DNA from: Paramecium tetraurelia
Taxonomy: Eukaryota > Ciliophora > Oligohymenophorea > Peniculida > Parameciidae
Reading direction: 5' to 3'
Assembly: GCF_000165425.1 (NCBI RefSeq)
Contig: NW_001799042.1
Location: 1 to 64,000, forward strand
DNA: 64,000 nt
A model generated the notes under the pieces. It worked only from the letters and a program-made list of their open reading frames with translations. It did not search any database and was not told the origin of the DNA. This document shows positions 33,532-45,463 of this stretch, piece by piece (within the stretch, counting starts at the first letter, position 1; each line of letters begins with the position of its first letter). The position numbers and the translations under genes are program-made.

Positions 33532-35336
33532 TCATAATTTAATTTAATTTATATCATCATCTGTAACCCAACTCTTTGTTTGTTCCCTATCTCGTCATTA
33601 AAATCTATATTATCATATAATCAAATTAATAACTCTCTATTTAAGATTATTTAATTCTTTTAAAACTGCCAATTCTATTTAGAATAATAAGCAGTTTTCA
33701 ATTTCAATAGTAATGTCTTGAATATGTGAGTAAATTAATTGAACATTATATTTTATTTAAGGTTAATTATCGATTAATTAATTGTGATAAATCTATAAAT
33801 TCGATTTAATAGTGTACTCCTTGATTCTTACATACTTTCTCTTTTAATTGAATCGTCTTGAAAAAGAAAAGTGAAATTAATTTAAGAAATTAATATAATT
33901 AATTTATTTCTAGATTAATCAATTAAATAGTATTAGTAATAATTCAGTTTTTGAAACAAGTAAATGAAAAAATTAAATATATATCAAATTATCTATTTCT
34001 AATATATATATAAGATAACTAAGATTTCATTTTTATATCATAGCCTTGTGGGATTTGGTAATTTTTAATAATATAGACCATCAATCTTTATTTGATAAAT
34101 GAATTCAAGGAAAAATAATTAATTGAGTACTTATATGATGCTGTTTTACATTCTTTTTTGTTACTCTAAAATATTGATCTGTTTATAGTAAAGATTTAAG
34201 GATTCTTATTTGTTTTCTCTGAATTAATTAATTGCAATGCAATTTCAATTAGTATCCATATATTATTCTACTATATTTCTTTATTTGCAATTTATTATCT
34301 TAAGAAGGTAAATCTTATGTTTAAAAATTTATAGATTGAAATAATTTAACGTAAACGAATTTAGGTTGAAAATTAGTGAATTTCGTCTTTATCATAGATC
34401 AAAATGACTGATTTTATGAGAAGAACATATAGACACTGAGCATTATTATTGAGAATTATAGGTTTGCTTTATCTCTATGATCTCCCAAATAATATAATAA
34501 ATAGAAGTTTTGCTTTCTATTTAATTTAAATGAAATGAAGAAATATCCTGAATTACAACAGACAAAAAATATCTAATTTGAATAGCAGATTTAATAGCAT
34601 ATTTAATTCTGAATAATTTAAGAAAGAATAAATAGCAGAGATTATCCTTGTCACATTAGTATGTTGATTACAACACGGATGGCATTAAAAAGTCTTCGAA
34701 GTATGATGGCAACCAATTAAAATATAAAAGAGAAACAATTTAACAATTCAGGGGAAAATGAAAATTGTGAGCCATTCTAATTATTTCAAATTGATATTAA
34801 ATATTTTTTCTTGCATTTAAATTCAATTCTGCAATTGAATATTAATATTTATTTGTTTAAAATTATTTTTTAATTCCCTCTAATATAAGGAGGTTCTGTA
34901 TAAAGTAGATAAAAATTTGTAACTTATTTCATTTATATGGCAAGAAAGTATCAAAATTATAATTGTAGAATTCTTTAAAATTTAAGGAAAATTGAATATT
35001 GTATTCTCTCATAGGTATTAACCCTATTTATAAAAAGTTAATCTATTAATAAATTGTTTATGAATTAGTTTCATTACATTCTAAATCTCATAACTTAATA
35101 AATTGATGATTCAAAATCTTCATTATTTTTATACATAGAATTTAGAAATGTAAGAAAGACTATAGAATCTGACTCTATCCATCTCGGCAGATCATATAAT
35201 CAGTTTATAATAAATTAATTCTTAAAGTAATAAATGTATTTTAAAATAAATTTATAACACTTCATGATTCCTGTAAAGTAGGTATGGAGTGTTTTGATTT
35301 AGTACATATTTTTTCGATCTACTATTTAATTAATTC
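33532..35336. other. Gene-poor AT-rich stretch, possible small exon
   Basis: No firm gene. Around 34625-34763 a plus-strand frame (LSLSHQYVDYNTDGIKKSS) looks coding but has no start codon and no neighbouring exon that joins cleanly, so it may be part of a small protein with unresolved introns or a relic. The rest is low-complexity AT-rich spacer. Confidence 0.4.
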
Positions 35337-35409
35337 GCCTGAATAGCTCAGCTGGAAGAGCGATAGACCCTTAATCTATAGGTCCAGGGATCAAAGCCCT
35401 GTTCTGGCG
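35337..35409 (+). pseudogene. tRNA-Lys(CTT)-like gene with mutated loop
   Basis: Cloverleaf can be drawn: acceptor GCCTGAA with TTCTGGC (one T-T mismatch at pair 4), D arm GCTC/GAGC, anticodon stem ATAGA/TCTAT, T arm CAGGG/CCCTG with loop ATCAAAG. The anticodon loop is CCCTTAA, so the anticodon is CTT, but position 33, which should be U, is C. The near-identical copy at 40148 has U33 and a perfect acceptor. I call this a degenerate duplicate that is probably non-functional, or poorly so. A run of ten T follows at once. Confidence 0.7.
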
Positions 35410-35411
35410 AA

Positions 35412-35421
35412 TTTTTTTTTT
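35412..35421 (+). terminator. RNA polymerase III T-run after tRNA-like gene
   Basis: Ten T residues directly after the tRNA-like gene, a standard polymerase III terminator. Confidence 0.6.
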
Positions 35422-35920
35422 ATTTTAATTAAATATAATGTCATAAGTAATTTTCAATATGAAGAACTTATTGTAAAGTATTGCTTTATTTGCTTCATAT
35501 ATTCTAATTTTATAAGGAATCCTTCAACTATAGATTGAAAACTTCGAGAAAATAATTTAAAATATTTAAATTGCTATTTATCTAATATTACTAATGTATT
35601 TATTCAAGTTAGTATATTAATTATTAAATTCTCTCTTTAATTAATACAAAAGAATAGTCAATTCATGCATAATAAGGTTGGTTATTATAATTATAAGTGC
35701 TTTATCTACATCAAAAAGAACATATTTCATTCAAGGAATAATTAAATTTTATTAATCATTACGTATATTTAAAGCATAGAATTGGAGTCTTCATCCACTG
35801 TAATTTAATTAAATGATATTGGGCTCGCATTTATCATAAATATTCTTAATGACAATTACACTTCTGTACTATTTTTTGTGAATAATTCTTTGGATTTATA
35901 TTAAATTATTATTAAATAAT
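35422..35920. other. Intergenic spacer
   Basis: AT-rich spacer between the tRNA-like gene and the cytochrome b5 gene; no gene seen. Confidence 0.5.
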
Positions 35921-36292
35921 ATGAGTACATACACATGGTAGCAAGTTGGATAAAATCAAAAAAATGGATGGCTTGTTATAGATGGGGTAATTTATGACCC
36001 AACTCCATATCTTAATGAACATCCAGGCGGTCCTGCAGTTTTATAAAATCGCTTTGGGAAAGATGCCACAAGAGACTTTAACGAAACAGGTGAGGAATTT
36101 AATAATAATGTAGGTCATACATCTGGAGCTCGTTAAATATTGGAGAAGTACAAAATTGGTACAGTAGATAAGAATTCTCCATAAGAGTAATGGTAAGCAG
36201 GAGGAGGCACACCAGCTAATGCTTAATAATTTGCATTTTTAATTGTTGCAATTGTCATAGTATTTATATTGTGGAATGTTTTTGCAAAATGA
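35921..36292 (+). CDS. Cytochrome b5, tail-anchored
   Basis: One intronless frame of 123 residues. The heme-binding core has HPGGPAVL with the first axial His, and a second His in NNVGHTSGARQ at the expected spacing. A hydrophobic segment (AFLIVAIVIVFILWNVF, about residues 105-121) at the very C-terminus, followed by AK, makes a tail anchor for the endoplasmic reticulum or mitochondrial outer membrane. Cytochrome b5 supplies electrons to desaturases and related oxygenases. Length and layout fit microsomal b5. Its stop lies 18 bp from the stop of the convergent giant coiled-coil gene. Confidence 0.88.
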
Positions 36293-36310
36293 TATTATAA
36301 TAAAAATACA

Positions 36311-39300
36311 TCATATTTGAATTGTCGATCCTGTCTTTAATACTTTTCCATTTATTTTAACATTTAGACTGCAATTAAATTTTAATGGCTGATATTCCAA
36401 AATCAAGGACTTGGAGTCTATATACAGATATGGAAAATCTATTTATGTTAATATGTATTCATTGTTATTGAAATACAATTTAGCTTATGAAATCTCATCG
36501 AAATCTAAAGATTCAAACTCTATGCAAATACTTTGGACTAATCTTTAGACTCTCCTTTGACAGGCTGCCAAATATTTATTATATTCAGCAGGAAATACAA
36601 TTCCCAAGTTAATGAGTTGGTTTTAAAATTGCTTTATACTTGGGAATTACGATAATTGTTGATGAAATCTAATCAAAGGCTGAATATTTGTCAATTAATT
36701 TTGGATGAGCAATTGATTTGAAAAATTGTTGGCTAATTCTAGAATAGTTATTTGATTGATCTGAATATCTGTTACAGAGATATCTTGATCGATAACAGCA
36801 GTGATATTGGTTAGTAGATCTCTGAATTATGAGAATATATATCTAAGATCTGGCTAATCTATTATTTAATTAATCAAATCCATATTCAATTTGCAATAGC
36901 TATTTTCGCAAATATCAGGTCTATTGATAGGGAACTTTAAGTCAGTTCTTTTTTCTAGTTCCTTTGGATTGAAATTATTAGTATCCTATTTGCTCTATTA
37001 TATTTTTAATTCGAATAAATTCTAAAAGTCTTATTTGATCTTATTTTTCATGAAATTATCTATAATTTAAAATAGTTTGTATCTCAAAGCAGAATTATGA
37101 ACATTGCCATCAATAACATTCTTCAATTCTTATAGTTTTGTGGAACCACTCAAAATATTCTCAAACTCTTAATATGTAGTTGTCCTGCAAAATACCTCAT
37201 CGATATCAAAATTTAAGCATTCCATACATGCATACAAGAATTAATACACGATTTGCATTTAATCATTAATAATTGGTGAGAATTCTCTTTAATTAATGAA
37301 GTTGCATTATTCAATTAAATATTACTTAACTGTTTGATTCTATTTATTAAACAATAATTATAAATTGTCTATTAGTTGCATTGATTACAATTATTCAATT
37401 GCTTAGAAATATTGATTAGCTTACCTGCTAATTTACTCGCAATGTACACTGAATTCATTTATTTTCTACATATTCTATGTTGTCTATGGCCATTTTAATA
37501 ATGTTATAATTTCACCTTTTAATTATTCCTTAATCACAAGGTACTGCTTCAAAATGTTAATACATTTAAGCAGTTCTCCCTTCCAATTTCTTAATTATTT
37601 AACAAATTTGGTCTCACTTGAATATTGTTCGGCCAATCCTTATAGTTTTACAGACACTTCGTCATGTCTCTACATTATTATTTCGATTCTTTATCTTTCA
37701 TCATCTATATTTTCATTCCAATCAAATGTAGGGAATTTAAATTAGAGTAATTATTTTGTAGTCTCTAGAACACTGGCATCTGCATATTAGAAATGAATGA
37801 CTTCATAAAAGTCTTTCGCATAAAGTTCCTTAAAGTCGACAAAGAATCTGGGTTTAACATTATCGGTTATGTAATTTCTATATGCTATAAACTCTTATTG
37901 TTCTAATAAAGATATTTCCTATCGTATTTGATTAGTCTTCTGATATTAAGATTCTGCCTTATATATTAATTATTTGAGTTTTTTCGATTCTTCCAAAGGC
38001 ACTTAATTTCCTTTCTTTAAGTAATCAATTTGTAATTGATTCACATATGATTTGATATATTGCACTTATGCTTCAATATTGTACTAGTTAAATAGTTGAA
38101 ACTTTTCTTCTTCATTAAAATCCTTAATCCTGTTACCATTAAAGTATAATTGTTTAATGTCCAACCAAACTTACTTTGCTGCTATGGATAATTATTACTT
38201 TATTTTAATTTGTAAATTCTATAAAATTGGCTAATTTGAAATCTATTAGATTTACTTAATCTCTACATAATAAATCTTATACTATTTGTACAGAGACTCC
38301 ACATCTTCAAAAAAGTCAGAAAATAGATCAATGTTTCTGTTTTACAATTAAGTCAATCTCTCTTTAAATTCTCTTAGTTCTTATTTCTTTTCGTAAAACT
38401 TTTCTAATAGCCCTTCAATTATCATTAGCTTCTCTAATAAAGATGTAATGCTAAGAGTATCAGATTCTTATATCTAGGAATTAATTTATCTATCTAAATT
38501 GAACACTTCCCTTTCATGAATAAATAACAATAAATTAATTGATTGTGTCATTCGTTCTCTCACGTATAGCAACTAAGAACTGAATGCATTTTCTAGTTTC
38601 TGTTGATAATTTTCTTATGGTTCAATGTAATTTTTTTAGCCACTTATCTATTGAAGTATACTATTGGTCAAATTGATTTGATTTTGTATTTCCAATTTGA
38701 CATGACTTAATTATTGGTTGAAAAGTTGAACATTAGACAATGCTGACTATTGTTCTTATTAGGGAGTGGCAAATTTATTTTTCGGGGGCTTCCTACTTTA
38801 TTTTAGAATACCTAATGATTGTTCTAATTCTTCACTCTTATTTGACAATTCATATGAAAATGGTTTAATAATCTCATTGAACTAGGTTAATTTAGATATA
38901 AGGGAATTCTTTAAGATATTTGATTTGATTTTTAATATTTCTTGTACAATGACGTTAGATAATGGAATTTACAATCTATCATTCTCTAATTGACTTATAA
39001 AGTCTTTATTTAATTAAATTAAGTCTCTCCACTCTTCAAATTATTTAGCATAATCGTTCTCTGTCCAATTATCTGTAATAATTATATTTGAATTCGAATT
39101 TGGAAGATTTGATCTTTATTAGATTTGTTGCTCTTAAGATCCTTAAAAGGGTTTGGATTATAACATATTTGCATCATATCCACTATTCACAATTTAGCTC
39201 TAGTAAAAATTACCACCTCTTATGTCTGATTGGGCAAGCTAGATCTTTGATTATTGTTGCTATTTGATTTGTGACTACTATTAACCCTCATCTATTACAT

Positions 39301-39514
39301 ATTATTAACATATTATACAGAATTGTTATTACTTTAAGAGTTACGAACCAGTTGGATTATTTATTTATGAGGGCTGATTCTGGGAATCCCACCTAATATT
39401 ACTTTAAGCATAAGCAAAATTGTTATAATTGAGTACTTGGCTGTTCTATGTTCTATTTTGGTTTGACATATTTGCTGGAAGTCCAATTTGACTTTGTTGG
39501 ATATTAGAAGACAT
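36311..39514 (-). CDS. Giant coiled-coil, Gln-rich protein, unknown
   Basis: One continuous frame of 1067 residues without introns. The first 130 residues are low in complexity, rich in Gln, Asn and Ser (MSSNIQQSQIGLPANMS start). From about residue 150 to 1000 it is a long helical protein with repeated Gln, Glu, Leu and Lys patterns that should form extended coiled coils, with many TAA and TAG glutamines. The end (YQPLKFNCSLNVKI) is less helical. Likely structural, perhaps cytoskeletal; no family is recognised. Intronless length of 3.2 kb is unusual for this window, where most genes have one to seven introns. Confidence 0.7.
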
Positions 39515-40147
39515 TAAAATATTTACTTAGGAAATTAATTAATTTTTATCACTCTTATTCAATAATCAATTATATAAAATAAAATAATCTTCAAACTTCT
39601 ACTGCTTTACTTGGTTCTAGCATCTTTAATATTCATTCTCTGTGAAAATTCACTTATCCAACTTATACCAGCTATATTTCAGTTGAACTTTGAATTAGTA
39701 TTGATGGTATTATATATTTCTTATTTCAGTTATAATCACTCAAGTGTTTTAACTAATAACTATTTTTTGTTCTATATGTCTATTCTATTTTTATTAGGGT
39801 GATTAAATTTAACTTAAATGATTCTTATTCCTATTTGGTTCTTTATTCTGAGACCGCCTTTTTCATTCTCCCTTCTTTCTTTTCTTTGCTTTTTTATATT
39901 TCTTTATACATGCTTATTTTTCGGTTACAATTACTTCTACCATAACTCACAAATTCAATCAATAGCCTTCTTTAATATTACTATATTTCTTTTGCAGTAA
40001 ATAAAGATTTAAATATGATTTACAAATAAACACTATGTTTTTATACTGCTCTCTTTCAATCTGAAATAAAAAAAGGACTTAAAATTACACTTTTAGATTA
40101 ATAATAAAACTAGATTGCATATTAATTAAAAATAAAAAAAAAATTTT
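39515..40147. other. Ambiguous region, open frames on both strands
   Basis: A plus-strand hydrophobic frame at 39611-39805 and 39818-40000 and a minus-strand Lys/Glu-rich frame (MYKEIQKSKEKKEG start near 39912) overlap each other antisense. Lys-rich coding appears hydrophobic when read on the other strand, so only one can be real. Neither is long or matches a family, so I leave both unassigned. Confidence 0.4.
40134..40143 (-). terminator. RNA polymerase III T-run after tRNA-Lys
   Basis: Ten A residues on the plus strand, that is ten T on the minus strand, just downstream of the minus-strand tRNA-Lys. Confidence 0.6.
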
Positions 40148-40221
40148 CGCCCGAACAGGGTCTCGATCCCTGGACCTAGAGATTAAGAGTCTCTCGCTCT
40201 ACCAAGCTGAGCTATCCGGGC
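40148..40221 (-). tRNA. trnK(CUU): tRNA-Lys(CTT)
   Basis: Complete cloverleaf on the minus strand: acceptor GCCCGGA with TTCGGGC, D arm GCTC/GAGC with AGCTTGGTA loop, anticodon stem AGAGA/TCTCT with loop CTCTTAA (anticodon CTT reading AAG), and T arm CAGGG/CCCTG with ATCGAGA loop. A polymerase III terminator follows. It lies in inverted orientation to the degenerate copy at 35337, about 4.8 kb away. Confidence 0.93.
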
Positions 40222-40975
40222 GAATTGATTAATTCATCTAAGTGAATTTATTAATTGCAAACAATTAACACTGCCATTTTAACAGAAATCATTTCGTATA
40301 TATTTAATTTTATAATACATTTTTCTAAACTTTATGTTCATATTTATATTTATTATTTTATCTATTAATTTCTCATTGCTTCTAAATATACACTATAATG
40401 ATTATGTGACCAGGAGAGAATCAAAGAAATGAAAATAAATTTTCAGAAGAAATATATTTATAATAACTATTTTTTTATGTATTTTAATGATTTAGAGTTA
40501 TTCATTAGTGCTAGATTTGCTTAATAAAAGCATGATTATAATTATTAACTTGTCTTATAATAACCTGGTGATTTTTGAATTAAAACAAAAATTAAATACA
40601 CATTAAATTGATAGCTATTTGCCATTTATTTAATTTTATTTAACTATTAACCGATACATTATATATAGTTTAAAATAAAAATTATTGGCTTAAAGAATAC
40701 AGCAGTATTGTCGATGATGTATATTTATGATTTGCTAATGTTATAATCAATTAAAATAAATAAACACATTACTAATTTCTAAAAAATTAAAAAGCGTGTA
40801 GTAATAAATTTGTCATATTAAATAAAACAACCTTTCCTTACGTCGTGATTTAATTTTAAATATAATAAATTAATTGGCTTGTTTCTATTTAAATAGAAAA
40901 ATACTCGGAATCAATTTTATATATTAAATTTAATGATTCAATAAGAGTAATTCACAGCCGAATAAATCTAGCAGT
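40222..40975. other. AT-rich intergenic stretch
   Basis: No gene seen between the tRNA-Lys and the START-domain gene; low-complexity A/T sequence. Confidence 0.5.
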
Positions 40976-41666
40976 ATGATTAATTAGCTGATTGTAATTG
41001 TCTAATGTAACTATTTAGAGGCCATTCAGTAATTCCAACAGATTTTACCTCTTACTCCTGAAAACAAGTGGGAACCTCACAGTGACAAGAATGGTTTTAA
41101 GATCCATCTTAGGCCTGATAAGGAAACTGGTCTTAATTTCTCAAGAGGAGAGGGATTCTTACCTTATACTATATAATAAATTGTCGATATTCTTAATTAG
41201 GTGGAGAACGCTGAAAAATTTGATGAATTGTGTGAATAGGTATTTATTTACATCATTATAAATTTAGGCTAGCCTCATCGCAAAAATAAGAGAGGATTTA
41301 TTGATCTTTTATTAGAGGTTGAAGGATATGTTTATCGTGGTTTCTGGAAGAGATTTTGTGATTCTGTAAAAGAGACTCAGAGATGGCAATAAATTATGGG
41401 TTGTGGGTAAATCCATTGAATTAGCATCAAAACCACCCGTTAAAGGAAAGGTTAGAGGCGAATTAAAACTTGGAGGATGGTTATTGGAAGAAAAAGAAGG
41501 AGTAATTATTTGACATAAATAATAGGGTACACAAGTTACTTATATGTCTTGGGGAGATCCAAAAGGTAATTTACCTTCAAAGGCTGTTAATTTTGCCTCG
41601 AGTGCTCAAGGTTAAGTTGTAGAAAGATTGAAAAAGTTTATGGATTAAAAGCACGGAAAAAAGTGA
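40976..41666 (+). CDS. START-domain lipid-transfer-like protein
   Basis: Three exons, introns 41240-41267 (28 nt) and 41502-41525 (24 nt, with an in-frame TGA that proves it is removed), giving 212 residues. The sequence follows the START fold: KWEPHSDKNGFKIHLRP near the start, then LRDGNKLWVVGKS, KVRGELKLGGWLLEE, THVTYM-like TQVTYMSWGDPKG, and a C-terminal helix (QGQVVERLKKF). START proteins bind lipids or sterols in a deep pocket and move them between membranes. There is no targeting signal or extra domain, so it is probably cytosolic. Several START-only proteins are known from ciliates. N-terminal 20 residues are less certain. Confidence 0.75.
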
Positions 41667-42128
41667 TATCTATCATCAGTACATGTCATATTAAAATAAA
41701 TCTATAAACAGTGTTAATAAGAATAATTTTAAAAAAAGAATTTTAAGATAAAAAATTCTTCTTATTTTCTTTATGCAAATTAATCATTATAAATACATTA
41801 ATTTAAAAGTATCAGTTTAGATTTAATCTATTGATAGAATTGGTTTCTAGATTATGGAAGTAAGGGGCAAAATCTTTTTGAAATAATAATCTTTAATTTT
41901 GTTAGGAGGGTTAATAATAATAATAATAATACACTACTAAAATTATTCGTTTTTATAAATTGTTTAATTTTATATTAGATATGATTATTCATACGTGTAT
42001 AAATAATCTAATATTACTTATAGATTTCAAATTATGTTATGAAGGAATGTATAAATTTTGATTAATACGAGCACAAAACTCAAAATTTAATTCAGAATTG
42101 TAATTAATTAAAATAGTAGAAAGCGGTA
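41667..42128. other. Intergenic spacer with ATT/AAT microrepeat
   Basis: AT-rich spacer, includes a short run of ATA repeats near 41930; no gene seen. Confidence 0.5.
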
Positions 42129-42637
42129 ATGATCAAGGAGAATGAAGAGATAGATTCTCAAAATGAATAGCCCAATAAGGCAGGTCTACTAAAAAAGCAA
42201 AAAAAGAAAAACGAATATGATTATCATCGAAAAAAGCGAAGATGCGCTGACGGAACAAACAGTAAAAAGTCAGGCAAAAAGTTTTCGCTAGAAGATGATA
42301 AACGTATTTTATAGTTGGTGCTGAACAACGGTCCCAAATTTTAGAGAATTCATAGACATTTTCATGGAAAAACATTGGCTATGGTGAAAAATCGATATTA
42401 TAAGTATTTACGCTTTAGATGGGAAATTTTAGGATAGTAATATTTAATTAATTTAGAAATTACAAACATTTAAGTGTTCCCTAAGAATAATAAGAGACCT
42501 TATGTGAACAACAAAATAACGTAAGGAGCATGTCGTGCGCCGAAAAAGATGATATTTTCTCTGAAATAACATAGCGAACTACATTACTTTAGAATGCTCG
42601 AATGTTTGTAGAATTTTTAGTTGAATAATTATTATGA
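42129..42637 (+). CDS. Myb/SANT-domain protein
   Basis: Two exons, intron 42437-42456 (20 nt), giving 162 residues. After a basic N-terminus (KKQKKKNEYDYHRKKRR) comes a Myb-like repeat: SLEDDKRILQLVLNNGP, FQRIHRHFHGKT and MVKNRYYKYLR, with Phe in place of the first Trp. It should bind DNA or chromatin. The tail is Gln-rich. In the same frame after the TGA a further 70 codons are open, with an ATG at 42707, listed separately. Confidence 0.65.
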
Positions 42638-42706
42638 CTATTGGTTTTACACAAACTTAATCCTAAATTTTTTGTAAACTCATTAACAATATACATTTAT
42701 TACTTA

Positions 42707-42856
42707 ATGAGTTGTCATAAGTGTGTCTCACACTCTAAAAATGAAAGTTACAGAGCGACTTCCATTTTAAATGAGAAATTACTTCAAACAATGATTCATG
42801 ATAATATTCATATGCTTTCTAAAAAACGTCGTTTTCTTAAAAAAATACTGTATTGA
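42707..42856 (+). CDS. Possible small basic protein downstream of the Myb gene
   Basis: A 49-codon frame starting MSCHKCVSHSKNESY and ending in basic KKRRFLKKILY. It is in the same frame as the preceding Myb gene, separated from it by a single TGA at 42635-42637 with open codons between. It may be a separate mini-gene, an extension exposed by stop-codon readthrough, or chance. No family recognised. Confidence 0.35.
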   Translation: MSCHKCVSHSKNESYRATSILNEKLLQTMIHDNIHMLSKKRRFLKKILY

Positions 42857-43105
42857 CGCACAAAACCAATAAATTCATTTTCAATTTAGTTTGTTCCAAA
42901 TTTGAATACACAATCATCTTTTCTAATTCCTGGAACTTAATTAAAAGAAGAAAATTAAGACGAAAGTTAGAAATTATGAGCTAATTTTTGCATGATTTAC
43001 TTAGTTCTTACTTATTGCCATTCAAAACCTCATTAGTTACTCAGAAAAGGAAATTAAACATTGTAAATTAGAGATTATAATTTAAATATAATAACAAATT
43101 AACTA

Positions 43106-44895
43106 TCATTACAAACATTAAGTTAAATATTTGAGTGCAATTTTAATTGAATACACTTCATTTGGATCCATTCTTGCTTATGATGAAAGTTATTAGAACT
43201 CATGAATATTTACAATTTTAGTAGTCCCATTGTGATATTATAATTTTATTGTATCTGAGTTTAAGATATGTTATATCTAAAGTTTCAAAGATAATTTTAC
43301 CTTTATTTTTGATTATGCGATATAGCCTTCATAACATTAACCCAATTTTGTATTTTTTAATGCAAAATTGCCGTGTTCATTGTTAAGTTTCTATTTCTGA
43401 TTCTTTTCTCGGATTGCATTACAAACCTATTTCGAATAAGTATAGAATTTCTATAACTTTTGGGGTAACTCATTTAACTTATACAATTTGGCTTTTTAAC
43501 CTTTCTTTTACACTATTATCTAATGAATAATTTAATAAAAAAATTACTTCTTATCCATTAGTTTAGATGATAAAATTCAAATCTTTGTTACTTACATCCA
43601 TTTCGAATCTTCCATCCTCGTGAATTTATAGTAAACCATTTTTTGTTTATAATTTACAAGATTTTAAATCACCTAACTTAATTGGAGATTCGGTGAAGAT
43701 ACAGATTGCTGAAGAATTCTGCTTATTGATTTTAACGCTATTCTCTCTGATGTTTTCTTTATTGCAATTTTCTTGATTGATATTTTCTTTGTTGTGATGA
43801 TTGCAACTAGTATTATTGAAGTTTGTCTCTTAAGGTAAGAAGAATCTGGGAACGTTGTCAAGATGATAGTTTTGTTTAAGTGAAATCTTTCCATTTGTTG
43901 TTTAACCAAAGAGTAACTTCTTTCCTCCTAACAATTGTTATTTCTATAGAAACTAAGTTAGAATCTATTATTTATCCAATCCAATCATAGAACAAGTAGA
44001 TCGATGCTATTACTTCACGAATGGACTCAAATCTAAAAGTTACTTGATCTAAGAACTGGATTGATTTCTACTTTAGATCCTAGGTGGAATAGGATCCATA
44101 AAAAATGGGTGCTTTATTATTTTTTCAATTGAGTATCTCTAATCTGCATCAAGATTTAACAAATTCATTATTAAATCCTTAAAAATTTCAGTAGAATTAG
44201 CAGGTAGATCAAAATCCCCTTGTTTCACTTTTCTCAAAACATCGCCCAAAGCAGCATTTTTCTCCTCAAAAGGACCACGACCTGTTGCCATTGCAAATAG
44301 ACAGCATCCCAAACTCCATAAATCAACTTTCTTTCCATAAGGTTATTAGTTTAGGATTTCTGGACTAATATAGTTTGGAGTACCACAAAGTGTATTTCTC
44401 TCTTCTTCGTCATCTGCTAATTTTACAGCCAATCCAAAATCAGCAATTTTTAGGATATCATTCTGTATTAAAAGATTCCCTAATTTAATATCTCTATGAA
44501 TTATGTTATGAGAATGCAAATATTACAGACCTTCTGCCAATTATTTACCATAAAAACGTATTTATTGTTCATTCAATTACCCTTTCTTAATTAATTAATA
44601 AATGTCTTAATCACACAATTCCATGATAAGATAACTGTTGTCAGCATCTTCAAAAACATCTACCAAATGTACAATATTTTTATGATGCAATTCTGAATGT
44701 ATTGTTACTTCATTTTATATTTTGTGTGAATTCGAGGATGTTTTCTAAATAATCTTCGCAGCCATTTCTACTTTGGTTAGTCTGTTTACAATCTTGCACA
44801 CAAAACTACCAGCCCCTCTACCTATCGGGTTCTTTATTTGGTAATTCTCATCTAATAGTAATATAAACACTTACTGCCAAAGAGTCTGATTTCAT
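43106..44895 (-). CDS. PLK4: PLK4, centriole duplication kinase
   Basis: Three exons, introns 44847-44874 (28 nt, ending GAG) and 43520-43547 (28 nt), giving 577 residues. The kinase domain (about residues 8-265) has [36 protein letters not shown] and [12 protein letters not shown], with GTPNYISPE typical of PLK4/SAK. The middle is a Gln/Ser/Asn-rich linker. The last 110 residues (NGLLQIHEDG, then LPQKLQKFYTYSKQ and LSLKLQIQHIL) fit the C-terminal polo-box of PLK4. PLK4 starts new centriole or basal-body assembly, a key process in a cell covered with cilia. Splicing across the second intron restores the polo-box region, supporting the model. All catalytic residues present. Divergent from the gene at 45464. 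Confidence 0.8.
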
Positions 44896-45463
44896 TATTA
44901 ACAACTATATTTTTAACAGATTTTAATATTAACTAGAATAATTATAACACTAATTCATAAATTAATATATTCTTTTTATAATCCTTTTATTGTCATATAA
45001 ACTCATTTCATATCATTTTGAAAATGTTTTCCTAATTACTATGTTGAATTAAAAAAGCCTTATCAAAATTATCATCTAATAAATCACTAAAGTGTTTGCA
45101 ATAATTTTACTATAAAATTCTTATTGAGTCTAATAATTATTGCCTATCTACAGTTGATTTCAAGTAAACTGGCAATGTTTATAACTTTATCTGAATGGTA
45201 TCAAAAAATTGTGTTCTATCAATATAAGTTTAGAATAAGAATAATTTATGATCACATGATTGAGTGTTTTCACAAATAAAATAACTTTATACTAAATACA
45301 ATCAACATATATAGTATTCATTTATAAATTAAAAGATTCCAAATTGACATAAAATATGAGTCTATTAGATAATTATTGCTAGAGATTTCTAAAGTTTTTG
45401 GTTTTTAGGATTTTTACAAAATAGAAATATATTCGTTAACTAAGTTTTATTATAATTAATACG
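44896..45463. other. Divergent intergenic region
   Basis: AT-rich region between the starts of PLK4 (minus) and the basic protein gene (plus); presumably both promoters. No gene seen. Confidence 0.5.

Noticed and set aside
39611-40000. Two plus-strand hydrophobic frames.
   Set aside because: Overlap a minus-strand Lys-rich frame; neither strand is supported strongly enough to call a gene.
42133-42375. Minus-strand frame of 80 codons.
   Set aside because: Antisense of the Myb/SANT gene.
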